Assembly: GCF_024362765.1 (NCBI RefSeq)
Contig: NZ_CP093302.1
Location: 48,001-112,000 of the forward strand
Direction: 5' to 3'
Length of the DNA stretch: 64,000 nt
Source: Alkalihalobacillus sp. LMS6
GTDB lineage: Bacteria; Bacillota; Bacilli; Bacillales; Bacillaceae_D
Part shown: positions 30,073 to 40,024 of the stretch, piece by piece
Layout of the letters: every line of letters starts with the position of its first letter
How positions within the stretch are numbered: the stretch's first letter is position 1
The notes under the pieces: generated by a model
Databases searched by the model: none
The model's input: only the letters and a program-made list of their open reading frames with translations
What the model was told of the DNA's origin: nothing
Made by a program: the position numbers and the translations under genes

Positions 30073-33000
30073 ATGTTAGGATTGCAACAGTTTGTAAGTA
30101 GAACGAATGAACTACAAACCATTGCTGACGGAATAGAAAACGGTAAGAGTGAGCAAGTTTTATCAGGTTTAACCGGTTCATCAAGGACCGTTGCCAGTGC
30201 ATCACTTTTCCGTGAAACACAGCGTAACCAATTGATTGTTACCCATAATTTATTCCAAGCACAGAAGATTTACGAAGATTTAGTTGATTTATTAGGGGAA
30301 GAAAAAGTTTTTCTTTATCCTGTTAACGAATTAATCTCTGCAGAAATAGCGGTAGCTAGTCCAGAAATGAAAGCGCAACGCATTGATGTATTAAATCGTC
30401 TTGTGGGCTCTTTTTCTGGAATTGTTGTGGTTCCATTGGCAGGTGTACGACGATTATTACCTCCTAAAACGTTATGGGAACAGCATCAAATTGAATTAAA
30501 TGTCGGTAAAGATGTACAAGAACTCGATACATTTATTAGTCGTCTTGTTTCCATGGGCTATAGACGCTCAGATATGGTTGCAGCACCAGGAGATATGAGT
30601 GTTCGTGGTGGTATTATTGATATGTATCCGCTTACGGAAGAGAATCCAATTCGAATTGAACTTTTTGATACAGAGATTGATTCATTACGTTATTTTTCGC
30701 TAGAAACCCAACGTTCAGAAGGACCTATCGAGACCATAAAGATTGGACCAGCTGAAGAAGTTCTTTTAACCCCAAGTCATTATAGCCACGCGGCAAAGGT
30801 GCTAGAAGAACAACTACATGTGACAACAAAAAAAGTTTCCAATAAGAAGACACGTGAATTACTGCAAGAAAGAATTCCGTTTGAATTAGCGCAATTAAAG
30901 CAAGCCCAGTCATTCGAAGGCATGTACAAATATATGTCGTTTTACTATGAAAGTCCAAATACGTTGTTATCGTATATGTCAGACCATGCTGTTATTTGGA
31001 TTGATGAAATGACTCGTGTAAAAGAAATGTCTGAAAACCTCTACAAGGAAGAAGCTGAGTGGCATACGAGTATGATCGAACAAGGCGCGATTGTTCACGG
31101 GGCAGAAATGTCTTTCGAGTTAATTAATCGCTTACAGGAAGTATCGCAGCCGATCGTCTATTCGTCACTCTTTCAAAAGCAAATACCAGGAACAAAGCCA
31201 CAGCAAACGATTAACGTTTCTTGTAAGTCGATGCAGAATTTTCATGGGCAAATGAATTTGCTGACGTCTGAAATTAATCGATGGTTATCCAATCAATATA
31301 CGATTTTGTTTATTGCAGGAACTGAAGATCGAGCCAAACGCTTATCGTTAAATCTATCCGACGAAAACATTGATGCCCATGTAATTGAAGGAAAAACAGC
31401 GTTAACGAAAAGCACTGTACAAATTTTCACGGGTCATTTACACGCTGGTTTTGAATTACCGGAAGAAAAGCTTGTTGTCATTACAGAGGAAGAAGTGTTT
31501 GCCAAACAAGCAAGAAAGCCAAAGCGTCGTCAAACGATGTCAAATGCAGAGCGAATCAAAAGTTATTCAGAACTGGCTGTAGGCGATCTCATCGTGCACG
31601 TAAACCACGGTGTAGGGAAATATTTAGGTGTAGAAACGCTTGAAATTAATGGGGTTCATAAAGATTATTTGAACTTACGTTATGCAGGAAATGACAAGCT
31701 GTATGTGCCAGTTGAACAAATCGACCAAGTGCAAAAATACGTTGGATCTGAAGAAAAAGATCCTAAAATTTATGCACTGGGCGGCAACGATTGGAAAAAA
31801 GTAAAGAGTAAAGTGAAGTCGTCAGTCGAAGATATTGCAGATGACTTAATTAAGCTTTACGCAGAGCGTGAAGCAAGTGTGGGTCACAAATTTTCTGAAG
31901 ATGGGCCGGAGCAAGCGGATTTTGAAGCTTCATTTCCTTATCAAGAAACAGAAGATCAGGCGCGGGCCATTGTGGAAATTAAAGAAGATATGGAAAAACA
32001 ACGACCGATGGATCGTTTATTATGTGGTGACGTAGGTTATGGAAAGACGGAAGTAGCAATTCGAGCTGCATTTAAAGCCATTATGGATGGGAAACAGGTG
32101 GCTATTCTTGTGCCTACTACGATTTTGGCTCAACAGCATTTTGAAACGATTTCAGAGCGTTTTTCTGAATTTCCAATTACAGTAGGGGTTTTGAGCCGAT
32201 TCCGGTCTAGAAAAGAGCAAAACGAGGTATTAAAAGGGCTTAAAGCGGGTTCTGTTGATTTGGTCGTTGGAACGCATCGGTTGTTATCTAAAGACCTCGT
32301 TTTCAAAGAACTAGGATTACTGATTGTGGATGAAGAGCAACGGTTTGGTGTTACACATAAAGAGAAAATTAAGCAATTAAAGTCAAATATTGATGTCCTA
32401 ACGTTAACTGCCACACCAATTCCGAGAACGTTGCACATGTCGATGCTGGGTGTTCGAGACTTATCCATTATTGAAACGCCTCCAGAAAATCGTTTCCCTG
32501 TGCAGACGTATGTGGTGGAATACAATCCATCGATTGTACGAGAGGCAATTGAGCGTGAAATGACCCGTGGAGGGCAAGTGTATGTCTTATACAATCGTGT
32601 GGAAGACATTGAACGGATGACTGAGCAGATTTCGATGCTCGTCCCTGATGCAAAAGTGGCGTATGCTCATGGTCAAATGAATGAGCGGGAACTAGAATCC
32701 ATTATTTTAAGTTTCTTAGAGGGTGAGAGCGATGTCCTTGTGACTACGACAATCATTGAAACAGGTGTCGATATTCCAAACGTGAACACGTTAATTGTAA
32801 GCAATGCAGACAAGATGGGATTATCGCAGCTTTATCAAATTCGGGGTCGTGTCGGACGTTCTAATCGAGTTGCCTATTCCTACTTTACTTACCAGCAAGA
32901 CAAAGTATTAACGGAAGTAGCAGAACGTAGGCTTCAATCCATTAAAGAGTTTACAGAACTCGGTTCAGGTTTTAAAATTGCGATGCGTGATTTGACGATT

Positions 33001-33615
33001 AGAGGAGCAGGTAATCTTTTAGGCTCTCAGCAGCATGGATTTATTGATTCTGTTGGGTTTGATCTTTACTCGCAAATGCTAAAAGATGCGATTGATGAGC
33101 GGAAAGGCAATGTTCCAAAACAAGAGCGGTTCCAATCCGAGCTGGCAATTAGTGTGGATGCTTATATTCCTGAGCGCTACATTCCAGATGCTAAGCAAAA
33201 GATTGAAATGTATAAACGATTTAAAGGCATAGAAACCATTGATGAGCTCTCAGATTTACAAGATGAGTTAATTGATCGTTTTGGTGAATACCCAAAACAA
33301 GTGGATTACTTATTAAGTTTAACGAAAATCAAGCACTTAGCTGATCGCTATAAAGTAGAAAAAGTAGCGGAAGCAAAAGACACGATTACGATATTACTGT
33401 CTGTTGAAACCACTCAATCGATAAAGATTGCTTCGTTTATGGAAGCTGCTCGAGCCATTGGTCGTTTTGTGACGGTCGGAACGCAAGGAGATCAATTAAA
33501 GATTACAATTAAAACAAAGAGTATGTTATCTGAACAAATACTTGATGTGACGTACGAAGTGCTACAAGCCGTGCACCGGTCCTATTTACCGCAAGACCAA
33601 ATGACCGTTAGCTGA
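30073..33615 (+). CDS. mfd: Transcription-repair coupling factor Mfd
   Basis: A 1180-residue ATPase that removes RNA polymerase stalled at lesions and recruits UvrA. The UvrB-homology module lies in the N-terminal 350 residues (AAPGDMSVRGGIIDMYPL), then the RNA-polymerase-interaction Tudor-like domain near 500-560 (VHVNHGVGKYLGVE), then the RecG-like translocase with LCGDVGYGKTEVA (Walker A), IVDEEQRFGV (DEEQ), TATPIPRT, QIRGRVGRS, and a C-terminal D7 domain. The ATG at 30073 has GGGGG seven bases upstream. Full length for the family. Confidence 0.97.
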   Translation: MLGLQQFVSRTNELQTIADGIENGKSEQVLSGLTGSSRTVASASLFRETQRNQLIVTHNLFQAQKIYEDLVDLLGEEKVFLYPVNELISAEIAVASPEMKAQRIDVLNRLVGSFSGIVVVPLAGVRRLLPPKTLWEQHQIELNVGKDVQELDTFISRLVSMGYRRSDMVAAPGDMSVRGGIIDMYPLTEENPIRIELFDTEIDSLRYFSLETQRSEGPIETIKIGPAEEVLLTPSHYSHAAKVLEEQLHVTTKKVSNKKTRELLQERIPFELAQLKQAQSFEGMYKYMSFYYESPNTLLSYMSDHAVIWIDEMTRVKEMSENLYKEEAEWHTSMIEQGAIVHGAEMSFELINRLQEVSQPIVYSSLFQKQIPGTKPQQTINVSCKSMQNFHGQMNLLTSEINRWLSNQYTILFIAGTEDRAKRLSLNLSDENIDAHVIEGKTALTKSTVQIFTGHLHAGFELPEEKLVVITEEEVFAKQARKPKRRQTMSNAERIKSYSELAVGDLIVHVNHGVGKYLGVETLEINGVHKDYLNLRYAGNDKLYVPVEQIDQVQKYVGSEEKDPKIYALGGNDWKKVKSKVKSSVEDIADDLIKLYAEREASVGHKFSEDGPEQADFEASFPYQETEDQARAIVEIKEDMEKQRPMDRLLCGDVGYGKTEVAIRAAFKAIMDGKQVAILVPTTILAQQHFETISERFSEFPITVGVLSRFRSRKEQNEVLKGLKAGSVDLVVGTHRLLSKDLVFKELGLLIVDEEQRFGVTHKEKIKQLKSNIDVLTLTATPIPRTLHMSMLGVRDLSIIETPPENRFPVQTYVVEYNPSIVREAIEREMTRGGQVYVLYNRVEDIERMTEQISMLVPDAKVAYAHGQMNERELESIILSFLEGESDVLVTTTIIETGVDIPNVNTLIVSNADKMGLSQLYQIRGRVGRSNRVAYSYFTYQQDKVLTEVAERRLQSIKEFTELGSGFKIAMRDLTIRGAGNLLGSQQHGFIDSVGFDLYSQMLKDAIDERKGNVPKQERFQSELAISVDAYIPERYIPDAKQKIEMYKRFKGIETIDELSDLQDELIDRFGEYPKQVDYLLSLTKIKHLADRYKVEKVAEAKDTITILLSVETTQSIKIASFMEAARAIGRFVTVGTQGDQLKITIKTKSMLSEQILDVTYEVLQAVHRSYLPQDQMTVS

Positions 33616-33655
33616 GGTTGAAGAATCAAATCTTTAAGATATTTCATCTATTGGT

Positions 33656-33684
33656 GAATAGTTCTTAAAAAAGGAAGGATACTA
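33656..33684 (+). promoter_or_regulatory. Sigma-G promoter of spoVT
   Basis: GAATA (33656-33660), a 17-base spacer and GATACTA (33678-33684) match the sigma-G consensus (GHATR / CATWHTA) except for the first base of the -10. spoVT is sigma-G dependent in B. subtilis. Confidence 0.65.
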
Positions 33685-33751
33685 CAGTTATAACAAATTG
33701 TATTCTTCCTAAATGATTTGATTTTACACCTTAGAAAGCGAGGCTTTATTT

Positions 33752-34291
33752 ATGAAAGCAACTGGTATCGTTCGACGTATTGATGATTTAGGCAGGGTCG
33801 TTATCCCAAAAGAAATAAGACGAACACTAAGAATTCGTGAAGGGGATCCTTTAGAAATCTTTGTCGACCGTGAAGGGGAAGTAATCTTAAAGAAATACTC
33901 TCCAATTTCTGAACTAGGCGATTTTGCAAAGGAGTACGCTGAGGCATTATACGATAGCTTAAATCATTACGTTTTAATTTCTGATCGTGATACATATATT
34001 GCCGTGGCAGGTGCATCTAAGAAAGAGTATGCCAATAAAGCGGTCGGCGAGGCTGTCGAATCAGCAATGGGCAACCGCAAATCTTATATGGAAGCGAACG
34101 CTGGCGAATATAACATTGTTGGTGACCACAAAGATGATTTTAAAGGTTATGTCGCTGCGCCAATTATTGCAAGTGGTGATCCGATCGGTGCCGTTGTCAT
34201 CATTTCAAAATCAGAACCGTTGTCAGGGAAATTAGAACAGAAAATGGCTGAAACGGCAGCGGGCTTTCTAGCTCGACAAATGGAACAATAA
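33752..34291 (+). CDS. spoVT: Stage V sporulation regulator SpoVT
   Basis: A 179-residue forespore regulator that modulates sigma-G-dependent genes. An N-terminal AbrB-type domain (GIVRRIDDLGRVVIPKEIRR) is joined to a C-terminal GAF domain (about 55-179, with YVLISDRDTYIAVAG and GYVAAPIIASGDPIGAVV). The N-terminus is clearly paralogous to AbrB at 8168. The ATG start has GCGAGG upstream. It is preceded by a sigma-G-type promoter and followed by a strong terminator. Confidence 0.96.
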   Translation: MKATGIVRRIDDLGRVVIPKEIRRTLRIREGDPLEIFVDREGEVILKKYSPISELGDFAKEYAEALYDSLNHYVLISDRDTYIAVAGASKKEYANKAVGEAVESAMGNRKSYMEANAGEYNIVGDHKDDFKGYVAAPIIASGDPIGAVVIISKSEPLSGKLEQKMAETAAGFLARQMEQ

Positions 34292-34300
34292 ACAAAATAA

Positions 34301-34335
34301 AAAACAGATGAGTATCCATGCTCATCTGTTTTTGT
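34301..34335 (+). terminator. Terminator after spoVT
   Basis: A perfect 12-bp stem (AAAACAGATGAG / CTCATCTGTTTT), loop TATCCATG, followed by T. Confidence 0.92.
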
Positions 34336-34389
34336 TTTGCTTCATATACTTAAAAAAGCTACACTAAAAGTATGAAAGGAGGGATACAT

Positions 34390-35025
34390 ATGAATTCATT
34401 TTTTAACGTGTGGATCAATCCACGAGGAGTTGTAAAAACAAAAATTGAGCAAGAGGCGGCTGTGCAGCCGTATGGGAAGTACTTGCTGCTGGCCTATATA
34501 TCAGGGCTATTTTCCATTACAAGTTCCCTTGAGACAGAAGAACCAATGACCACAACATTTTTTATTTTATCTGTCTTTCTTGGTGCGATTCTAACGGCTG
34601 TACTATCGGTTTTTCTAATGCCGCTGCTTTTTAAGTGGTTTGGTAGCTGGATTGGTGGAAAAGGTACGTTGTCTGAAGTTCGTGTTGCGGTGATTTATAC
34701 GCAAGTTCTGCCGCAAATTTTAATTGGACTCATCCTTTTACCGTTTATTATCATTATTGGGGAAAGCTACTTCTTGTCTGCTACATCAACGTATACAGTC
34801 GAACTATCTGCCATGCAGGAGTGGGCTCTTTTAATTGCGGCATTAATAATGATTACTTTATTTATTTGGCAATTTGTGATCATGCTGCACGGTCTTGGCG
34901 AAGCTCACGGGTTTTCAGCTTGGAAATCGCTGCTCGTCTACATTATCTTTACAGCGATCTTAACAGTAGTGTTAATAATATTTATGCTCATTATCGTCTT
35001 TACCATAGGGGTTACATTTATTTAG
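34390..35025 (+). CDS. Yip1-family membrane protein
   Basis: A 211-residue integral membrane protein with about five hydrophobic segments (roughly residues 26-45, 55-80, 100-125, 145-168, 183-210) and the N-terminal FFNVWINPRGV motif typical of bacterial Yip1/YckC-like proteins (W-x-x-PR). The function in bacteria is unknown; some relatives neighbour lipid or polysaccharide export genes. ATG 34390 follows AAAGGAGGG. It is the first of two Yip1 proteins flanking a murG paralogue; B. subtilis has nothing between spoVT and spoVB. Confidence 0.75.
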   Translation: MNSFFNVWINPRGVVKTKIEQEAAVQPYGKYLLLAYISGLFSITSSLETEEPMTTTFFILSVFLGAILTAVLSVFLMPLLFKWFGSWIGGKGTLSEVRVAVIYTQVLPQILIGLILLPFIIIIGESYFLSATSTYTVELSAMQEWALLIAALIMITLFIWQFVIMLHGLGEAHGFSAWKSLLVYIIFTAILTVVLIIFMLIIVFTIGVTFI

Positions 35026-35038
35026 ATGACGTGAACAA

Positions 35039-35078
35039 AAACTAAGCTACCGGCGCGTACTGCCGATAGCTTAGTTTG
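35039..35078. terminator. Bidirectional terminator between Yip1 and murG2
   Basis: AAACTAAGCTACCGGC pairs with GCCGATAGCTTAGTTT with one C-A mismatch. The minus-strand reading has the better T run, so it mainly serves the murG paralogue. Confidence 0.85.
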
Positions 35079-35100
35079 TATAGCAGCACATTCATGCACG

Positions 35101-36159
35101 TTATACGGTATTTAAATTCTCAATAATAAGTTGGACTGCGCGAGTAGCCTCGCTTTGCTGCATCGTTGTTAAAATTGGTTCACGATTGGCATAAAGAGCG
35201 TGAATTTCTTTTACGAGATTGTCGTCGTTCATAGCTTCTTCCTCGAGCATATGCGCATAGCCATTTTTAACAAAGGTTTGCGCGTTTAAAATTTGGTCCC
35301 CGCGACTGCTTTGTCTCGAGAGTGGAATAATGAGCATTGGAATTTGCAGTGCAAGAAATTCAAAAATTGCATTTGACCCACCGCGGGTTACAACAAGATC
35401 TGCCGCTTGCATAAGATGCGGAAGTTCTTCATGTACATATTCATACTGTTTATAGCCGCGTTTTCCATTAAGCTCTGGGTCCAGGTGACCTTTCCCGCAA
35501 ATATGAATGATTTGATAGGTGTTTAGAAGTTCATCTAAAGAGTGACGAATGCCCTCGTTGATTGCTTTAGCTCCTAAACTACCGCCCATTACCAGCATAA
35601 CAGGCTTTTGTTTTACAAAATCAGTAAGCGATAAACCTTGCGTGCGGGAGCCGGATAAAAGATCTTTCCGAATGGGCGAACCCACAACATGGGTAGCGTC
35701 ACTTGGAAAATGCTTTGCGGTTTCTGCAAACGATGTATAAAAGGTCTTTGTAAATCGTCTCGCTATGCGATTTGCCAACCCAGGAGTTAAATCACTTTCG
35801 TGTAAGTGCACAGGGATGCCTAGAGAATAGGCAGCAATGACGACAGGTACCGTCACAAAACCACCTTTTGAAAACACAACATCAGGCTTTTCTTTTTTTA
35901 AGATTTTACGGGCTTGTCGAAGGCCATTTGAGATCCGTGCTAGATCGGTTATATTTTTCGTATCAAAGTAACGACGTAATTTTCCACTTGAAATACCAAA
36001 GTACGTAATGCCACTCTTTTCAACAAGTTCTCTTTCAATGCCGTTATAAGAACCGATATAAGCAATGGACCAAACGTCTGTGTTCATTTCGTTAATAATC
36101 GCCAAATTTGGTGTTACGTGCCCCGCGGATCCTCCACCAGTAAAGATAATTTTTTTCAT
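35101..36159 (-). CDS. MurG-family GlcNAc transferase (second MurG type)
   Basis: A 352-residue GT-B glycosyltransferase of the MurG family, which normally adds GlcNAc to lipid I to make lipid II at the inner face of the membrane. The glycine loop FTGGGSAGHVTPNLA is at residues 6-20. FSKGGFVTVPVVIAA, HESDLTPGLANR and MVMGGSLGAKAINE are family motifs, and TRGGSNAIFEFLAL with PLSRQSSRGDQILNA bind the UDP-sugar. The true murG is expected in the division/cell-wall cluster elsewhere, so this is likely a paralogue. ATG 36159 is preceded by AGAGG on the minus strand. The substrate could be lipid I or another undecaprenyl acceptor. Confidence 0.88.
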   Translation of the reverse strand: MKKIIFTGGGSAGHVTPNLAIINEMNTDVWSIAYIGSYNGIERELVEKSGITYFGISSGKLRRYFDTKNITDLARISNGLRQARKILKKEKPDVVFSKGGFVTVPVVIAAYSLGIPVHLHESDLTPGLANRIARRFTKTFYTSFAETAKHFPSDATHVVGSPIRKDLLSGSRTQGLSLTDFVKQKPVMLVMGGSLGAKAINEGIRHSLDELLNTYQIIHICGKGHLDPELNGKRGYKQYEYVHEELPHLMQAADLVVTRGGSNAIFEFLALQIPMLIIPLSRQSSRGDQILNAQTFVKNGYAHMLEEEAMNDDNLVKEIHALYANREPILTTMQQSEATRAVQLIIENLNTV

Positions 36160-36185
36160 TCTAAACCTCTCCGTCTAGTTCAATG

Positions 36186-36794
36186 TTAACCAATAATAAG
36201 CGTTGCTGTGAAGTCTACGACAATATAGAGTCCTGCAAGGCATCCAATCATCGCAACAACAACGAGTAAAGCTTTCATAATGCTAATTTTCTGTGCCTCT
36301 GAGTAAGCAATTAGAAAAATAACGAAAACCCATACAACTGTTAAGTCGATCATTACAGATCCAAAACTTACAATCGTTCGTAATAAAACTGTTTGAGCGT
36401 GCAGTGTCAGTAGAGCGAGACCGAACAAAAATAAATTGATTAAGCCAACAATAATTCCTGGCATAAACAAAGCATATACAAACACTTTTCGTGTGGCCTT
36501 TACATCACCGTTTCCGTTGTACCAACCTCCAACATGACCAAATGCAAAACTAAAGCCATAATAAAGAATCGGTCCTGTCAGTGTGCCAATGAATATGGTA
36601 ATGAGCAAAGGCAAGAATTCGCCTGTAGAAGCAAGGAGCAGGGTGTGGCTTCTTGAAAACCAAAAAGCCGTCAATCCTCCAAATACGATCGATAAAATTA
36701 AAGTTGCTTGTTTATGTATATCACTACTCAATGCGTCTTTCATTGTTTGACGAGGCGCAATCCATATGCCTAGCCATGGATTTGTTGTTTTCAA
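36186..36794 (-). CDS. Yip1-family membrane protein
   Basis: A 202-residue membrane protein with five likely transmembrane segments (about 29-48, 58-85, 105-128, 138-162, 173-200). The N-terminus NPWLGIWIAPRQTM is the canonical Yip1-type W-x-x-PR-x-T motif, shared in a weaker form by the protein at 34390. The start is TTG at 36794 with AGGTG five bases upstream. The murG paralogue follows 26 bases downstream on the same strand, so the two are probably co-transcribed. Function unknown. Confidence 0.78.
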   Translation of the reverse strand: MKTTNPWLGIWIAPRQTMKDALSSDIHKQATLILSIVFGGLTAFWFSRSHTLLLASTGEFLPLLITIFIGTLTGPILYYGFSFAFGHVGGWYNGNGDVKATRKVFVYALFMPGIIVGLINLFLFGLALLTLHAQTVLLRTIVSFGSVMIDLTVVWVFVIFLIAYSEAQKISIMKALLVVVAMIGCLAGLYIVVDFTATLIIG

Positions 36795-36949
36795 GCAATC
36801 ACCTACTATAGCATATCTTTTGTTCTTATCATACCATGATTTATCATTATGTATGAATAGGCTGAAAAAAGAATTAAAAAGTAATCGCTTTTTCTTTCGA
36901 CAACCATGGAGGATGATGATATTTTAGAAAGGTAAAGGAGGAAGAGTAC

Positions 36950-38542
36950 TTGGAAAAATCACAAGTAGTAAAAGGGGCTTTCCTCTTATCGATAGCCGCA
37001 TTAGTTACAAAAATATTTAGTGCAATCTATCGCATCCCTTTTCAAAATATGGCTGGAGATATGGGTTTTTATGTTTACCAGCAGGTATACCCATTCTTCG
37101 GTATGATTACCATTCTTGCGCTTTATGGCTTTCCGGTAGTGCTTTCTCGCCAAATTGCAGAAAAAAAAGCACAAGGAAAAGACGATGAAGTGAAAGAATT
37201 ACTTAGCTATACATTTTGGGGTTTATTATTCCTATCCTTATTATTATGTATTGGTTTTTTATTGTTTGCTAAAGACATTGCGTTATTTATAGGGGATGAA
37301 TCCCTTTATTCCGTTATCCAGCTTGTCGGATTTGGCTTTTTGTTTTTACCGTTATTAAGTGTTTTTCGAGGGGCTGGACAAGGCATTAATCACATGGCCC
37401 CAACTGCTTTTTCGCAATTGAGTGAGCAGGCGGTTCGGGTACTCGGCATTCTCTTTGTAACGTTTCTTCTTACTTCCCAAGGATCTGACGCGTATGCAGT
37501 CGGCGAAGGAGCAATGTATGCATCGCTATTAGGAAGCGGAGTTGGTACAATAATCTTAATCCTATTAGCAAAAAAAAGTGACATTCAACTTAACATAAAA
37601 GGATCTTTTAAATCGTTTATTCAGCATAACGCGAGCTTCTTAAAGCAAAGTGTATTTATTTGCCTTAACTCTCTCATCCTATTATTGTTTCAGCTTATTG
37701 ATGTCTTCACTGTTGTTCGTGGACTTCAAGTACTGGATGTAGCAGATGTAAATGTTTATACCGCAAAAGGTATATACGATCGCGGTCAGCCAATGATTCA
37801 ATTAGGAACAATCTTAATTACATCTATTGCGCTAGCGGTCGTTCCGCTTTTATCAAATGCGATTGCAAAACAACATGATCAAGATGCACGTCGTTACCGT
37901 GATGTTATGATGAGGCTGGCGATCTTGCTTGGCGGTGGGGCAACAATTGGTTTAGTGTTATTAATGGATTCGCTGAACGTGATGCTTTTTACTGACCAAG
38001 CAGGCACGAATGTACTCCGAGTTTTTGTTCTTTCCATTTTGCCATGCTCAATCTATTTAGCAGGTGCGGCAATCATTCAAGGCTACGGACGCATTCATAT
38101 TCCTGTGTATGCTATCTTAGCAGGTTTGATTGCGAAAACGGTAGGCAATATCGTGTTTATTGATATATTCGAATCGACGATGGGCGCGGCGCTTGCTAAC
38201 GTTGTTGCGTTTACCGTTATGATGATGATCGTGTTGTATTCACTGAAAAAGATCGATCAAACGATTTTTATCCAAAAACAATCATTCGTTACATTAGTTG
38301 TGGTTTTATTAAGTATGGGACTAGTTGTTTTTGGACTTAAAATAGGAGTAGAAACGATATTCTCTATTCCTTATCAAAGAAGTGCACACGCACTGCAAGC
38401 TGTATTTTTAGCGATAATTGGGGCTTTATTTGTCGGTGTTGCTGTCTTATTTAGTAATGTTTTTACGTTACGTGAATGGGCAAGCGCACCTAAATTGGCT
38501 GCCGTGAAACGAAAAATTATACGAACGTTTATGAAGAATTAG
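36950..38542 (+). CDS. yabM: SpoVB-like polysaccharide/lipid flippase YabM
   Basis: A 530-residue MOP-superfamily (Wzx/MurJ/SpoVB) exporter with about 14 membrane segments. GAFLLSIAALVTKIFSAIYR is the typical N-terminus, with FQNMAGDMGFYVYQQVYPFF following. YabM is a SpoVB paralogue thought to flip lipid-linked saccharides across the membrane. The start is TTG 36950 with AAAGGAGGAAG upstream. It is nine bases from yabN, and the yabM-yabN-yabO order is conserved. Confidence 0.9.
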   Translation: MEKSQVVKGAFLLSIAALVTKIFSAIYRIPFQNMAGDMGFYVYQQVYPFFGMITILALYGFPVVLSRQIAEKKAQGKDDEVKELLSYTFWGLLFLSLLLCIGFLLFAKDIALFIGDESLYSVIQLVGFGFLFLPLLSVFRGAGQGINHMAPTAFSQLSEQAVRVLGILFVTFLLTSQGSDAYAVGEGAMYASLLGSGVGTIILILLAKKSDIQLNIKGSFKSFIQHNASFLKQSVFICLNSLILLLFQLIDVFTVVRGLQVLDVADVNVYTAKGIYDRGQPMIQLGTILITSIALAVVPLLSNAIAKQHDQDARRYRDVMMRLAILLGGGATIGLVLLMDSLNVMLFTDQAGTNVLRVFVLSILPCSIYLAGAAIIQGYGRIHIPVYAILAGLIAKTVGNIVFIDIFESTMGAALANVVAFTVMMMIVLYSLKKIDQTIFIQKQSFVTLVVVLLSMGLVVFGLKIGVETIFSIPYQRSAHALQAVFLAIIGALFVGVAVLFSNVFTLREWASAPKLAAVKRKIIRTFMKN

Positions 38543-38551
38543 AGGTGACAT

Positions 38552-40006
38552 ATGGGTACAATTAAAGTAGTTGGACTAGGAGCAGGCGGATTAGACCAAA
38601 TGCCAATTGGAATCTATCGTACAATGAAACAAGCTAAGGGTGTAAGGGTTCGTACGTTGGATCATCCCGTTGTAGAAGAGCTTAAGCAAGAAGGAGTATT
38701 GTTTTCGTCCTACGATCATATTTACGAAACATTTGACGCATTTGAAAATGTCTATGACGCCATTGTAGGTGATTTAATCGAACGCGCTCAAAATGAAGAC
38801 TTGGTTTATGCAGTACCAGGACACCCATTTGTTGCGGAAAAAACCGTGCAGTTGCTTCATCAGGCAGCTGCAGACAAACATGTACAGTTAGAGATTATAG
38901 GTGGCGCATCGTTTCTTGATCAGATGTATACAAGTTTAAGAATCGACCCTATTGAAGGATGCCAAATTCTTGATGGTACAGTCTTAAAGCAGGAAGAAGT
39001 GCAGCTGCGTCACCACCTCATCATTGTGCAAGTGTATGATAGCCTGATTGCATCTGACGTCAAGTTAACGTTAATGGAAATGTACCCAGATGATTATGAG
39101 GTGACAATTGTTACCGCGGCTGGCTCATCAGAAGAAGTGCTTGTAAATGTCCCGTTATACGAGTTGGATCATTATACAGAAGTAAATAATTTAACAGCGG
39201 TTTATGTACCGCCAATAAAAGATGAAACCTTGCTTTACAAGGATCTCAATTATTTAAAAACCATCATTGCGCAATTAAGAGGGCCTGGAGGTTGTCCGTG
39301 GGATCAAAAGCAAACGCACCAATCGTTAAAGCGTTTCTTACTGGAAGAGTCATATGAAGTGTTTGAAGCAATTGACCTAGAAGATGATGAGCAGTTAACA
39401 GAAGAGCTCGGCGATGTTTTATTACAAGTTCTTCTCCATGCGCAGATTGGTGAAGAGTCGGGATATTTTCAGCTTTCCGATGTGATTGGTACCCTTACTG
39501 AAAAAATGATTCGCAGGCATCCACACGTATTTGGCGACCGCGACCAACAAGTAGAAACAGCAGAGGCTGTCAGTTCCATCTGGCAAGAAGTAAAACAAAA
39601 AGAAAAAGAACAGCAAGGCCATGTGGAACCGAGGCAGGAAATCAGTTCGTTTCTTTCCATGCTAGTCGCTGCAGAGACGTTGCAAAAGGATGTCGCCAAA
39701 TTAGGATTTGAATATGAGGCAATTGAACAAGTGTATGACAAAGTGGTGGAAGAGCTAGAAGAAATAAAGGCTGCAGGACCTGCTGAACGCGAAAAGGAAT
39801 ACGGTGATTTGCTTTTAGCTGTCGTCAGCTTAGGTCGCTTTATCAAACAATCACCAGAAGTATCGCTTCATACAGCGCTAACGACCTTCATGCGTCGCTT
39901 TGCATATGTGGAGGCACAAGCGAACGGAACAGAAAAAACGATGCTGGAAATCGATATGAATACGCTTGAAACATGGTGGAAAGAAGCAAAAGAGCTAGAG
40001 AACTAA
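38552..40006 (+). CDS. yabN: YabN: SAM-dependent methyltransferase-fold / MazG fusion
   Basis: A 484-residue two-domain protein. Residues 1-220 form a tetrapyrrole-methylase-like domain (KVVGLGAGGLDQMPIGIY; VPGHPFVAEKT). Residues 230-484 form a MazG nucleoside triphosphate pyrophosphohydrolase domain with GPGGCPWDQKQTHQSL, LLEESYEV and EELGDVLL, which supply the metal-binding Glu and Asp residues. MazG proteins clear non-canonical NTPs. Length and domain order match B. subtilis YabN (489). Confidence 0.94.
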   Translation: MGTIKVVGLGAGGLDQMPIGIYRTMKQAKGVRVRTLDHPVVEELKQEGVLFSSYDHIYETFDAFENVYDAIVGDLIERAQNEDLVYAVPGHPFVAEKTVQLLHQAAADKHVQLEIIGGASFLDQMYTSLRIDPIEGCQILDGTVLKQEEVQLRHHLIIVQVYDSLIASDVKLTLMEMYPDDYEVTIVTAAGSSEEVLVNVPLYELDHYTEVNNLTAVYVPPIKDETLLYKDLNYLKTIIAQLRGPGGCPWDQKQTHQSLKRFLLEESYEVFEAIDLEDDEQLTEELGDVLLQVLLHAQIGEESGYFQLSDVIGTLTEKMIRRHPHVFGDRDQQVETAEAVSSIWQEVKQKEKEQQGHVEPRQEISSFLSMLVAAETLQKDVAKLGFEYEAIEQVYDKVVEELEEIKAAGPAEREKEYGDLLLAVVSLGRFIKQSPEVSLHTALTTFMRRFAYVEAQANGTEKTMLEIDMNTLETWWKEAKELEN

Positions 40007-40024
40007 CCCATCTGGAGGTAATCA

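Noticed and set aside
32130-32609. 159-codon minus-strand frame inside mfd
   Set aside because: Antisense shadow of a strongly conserved coding region; composition is that of reversed codons.
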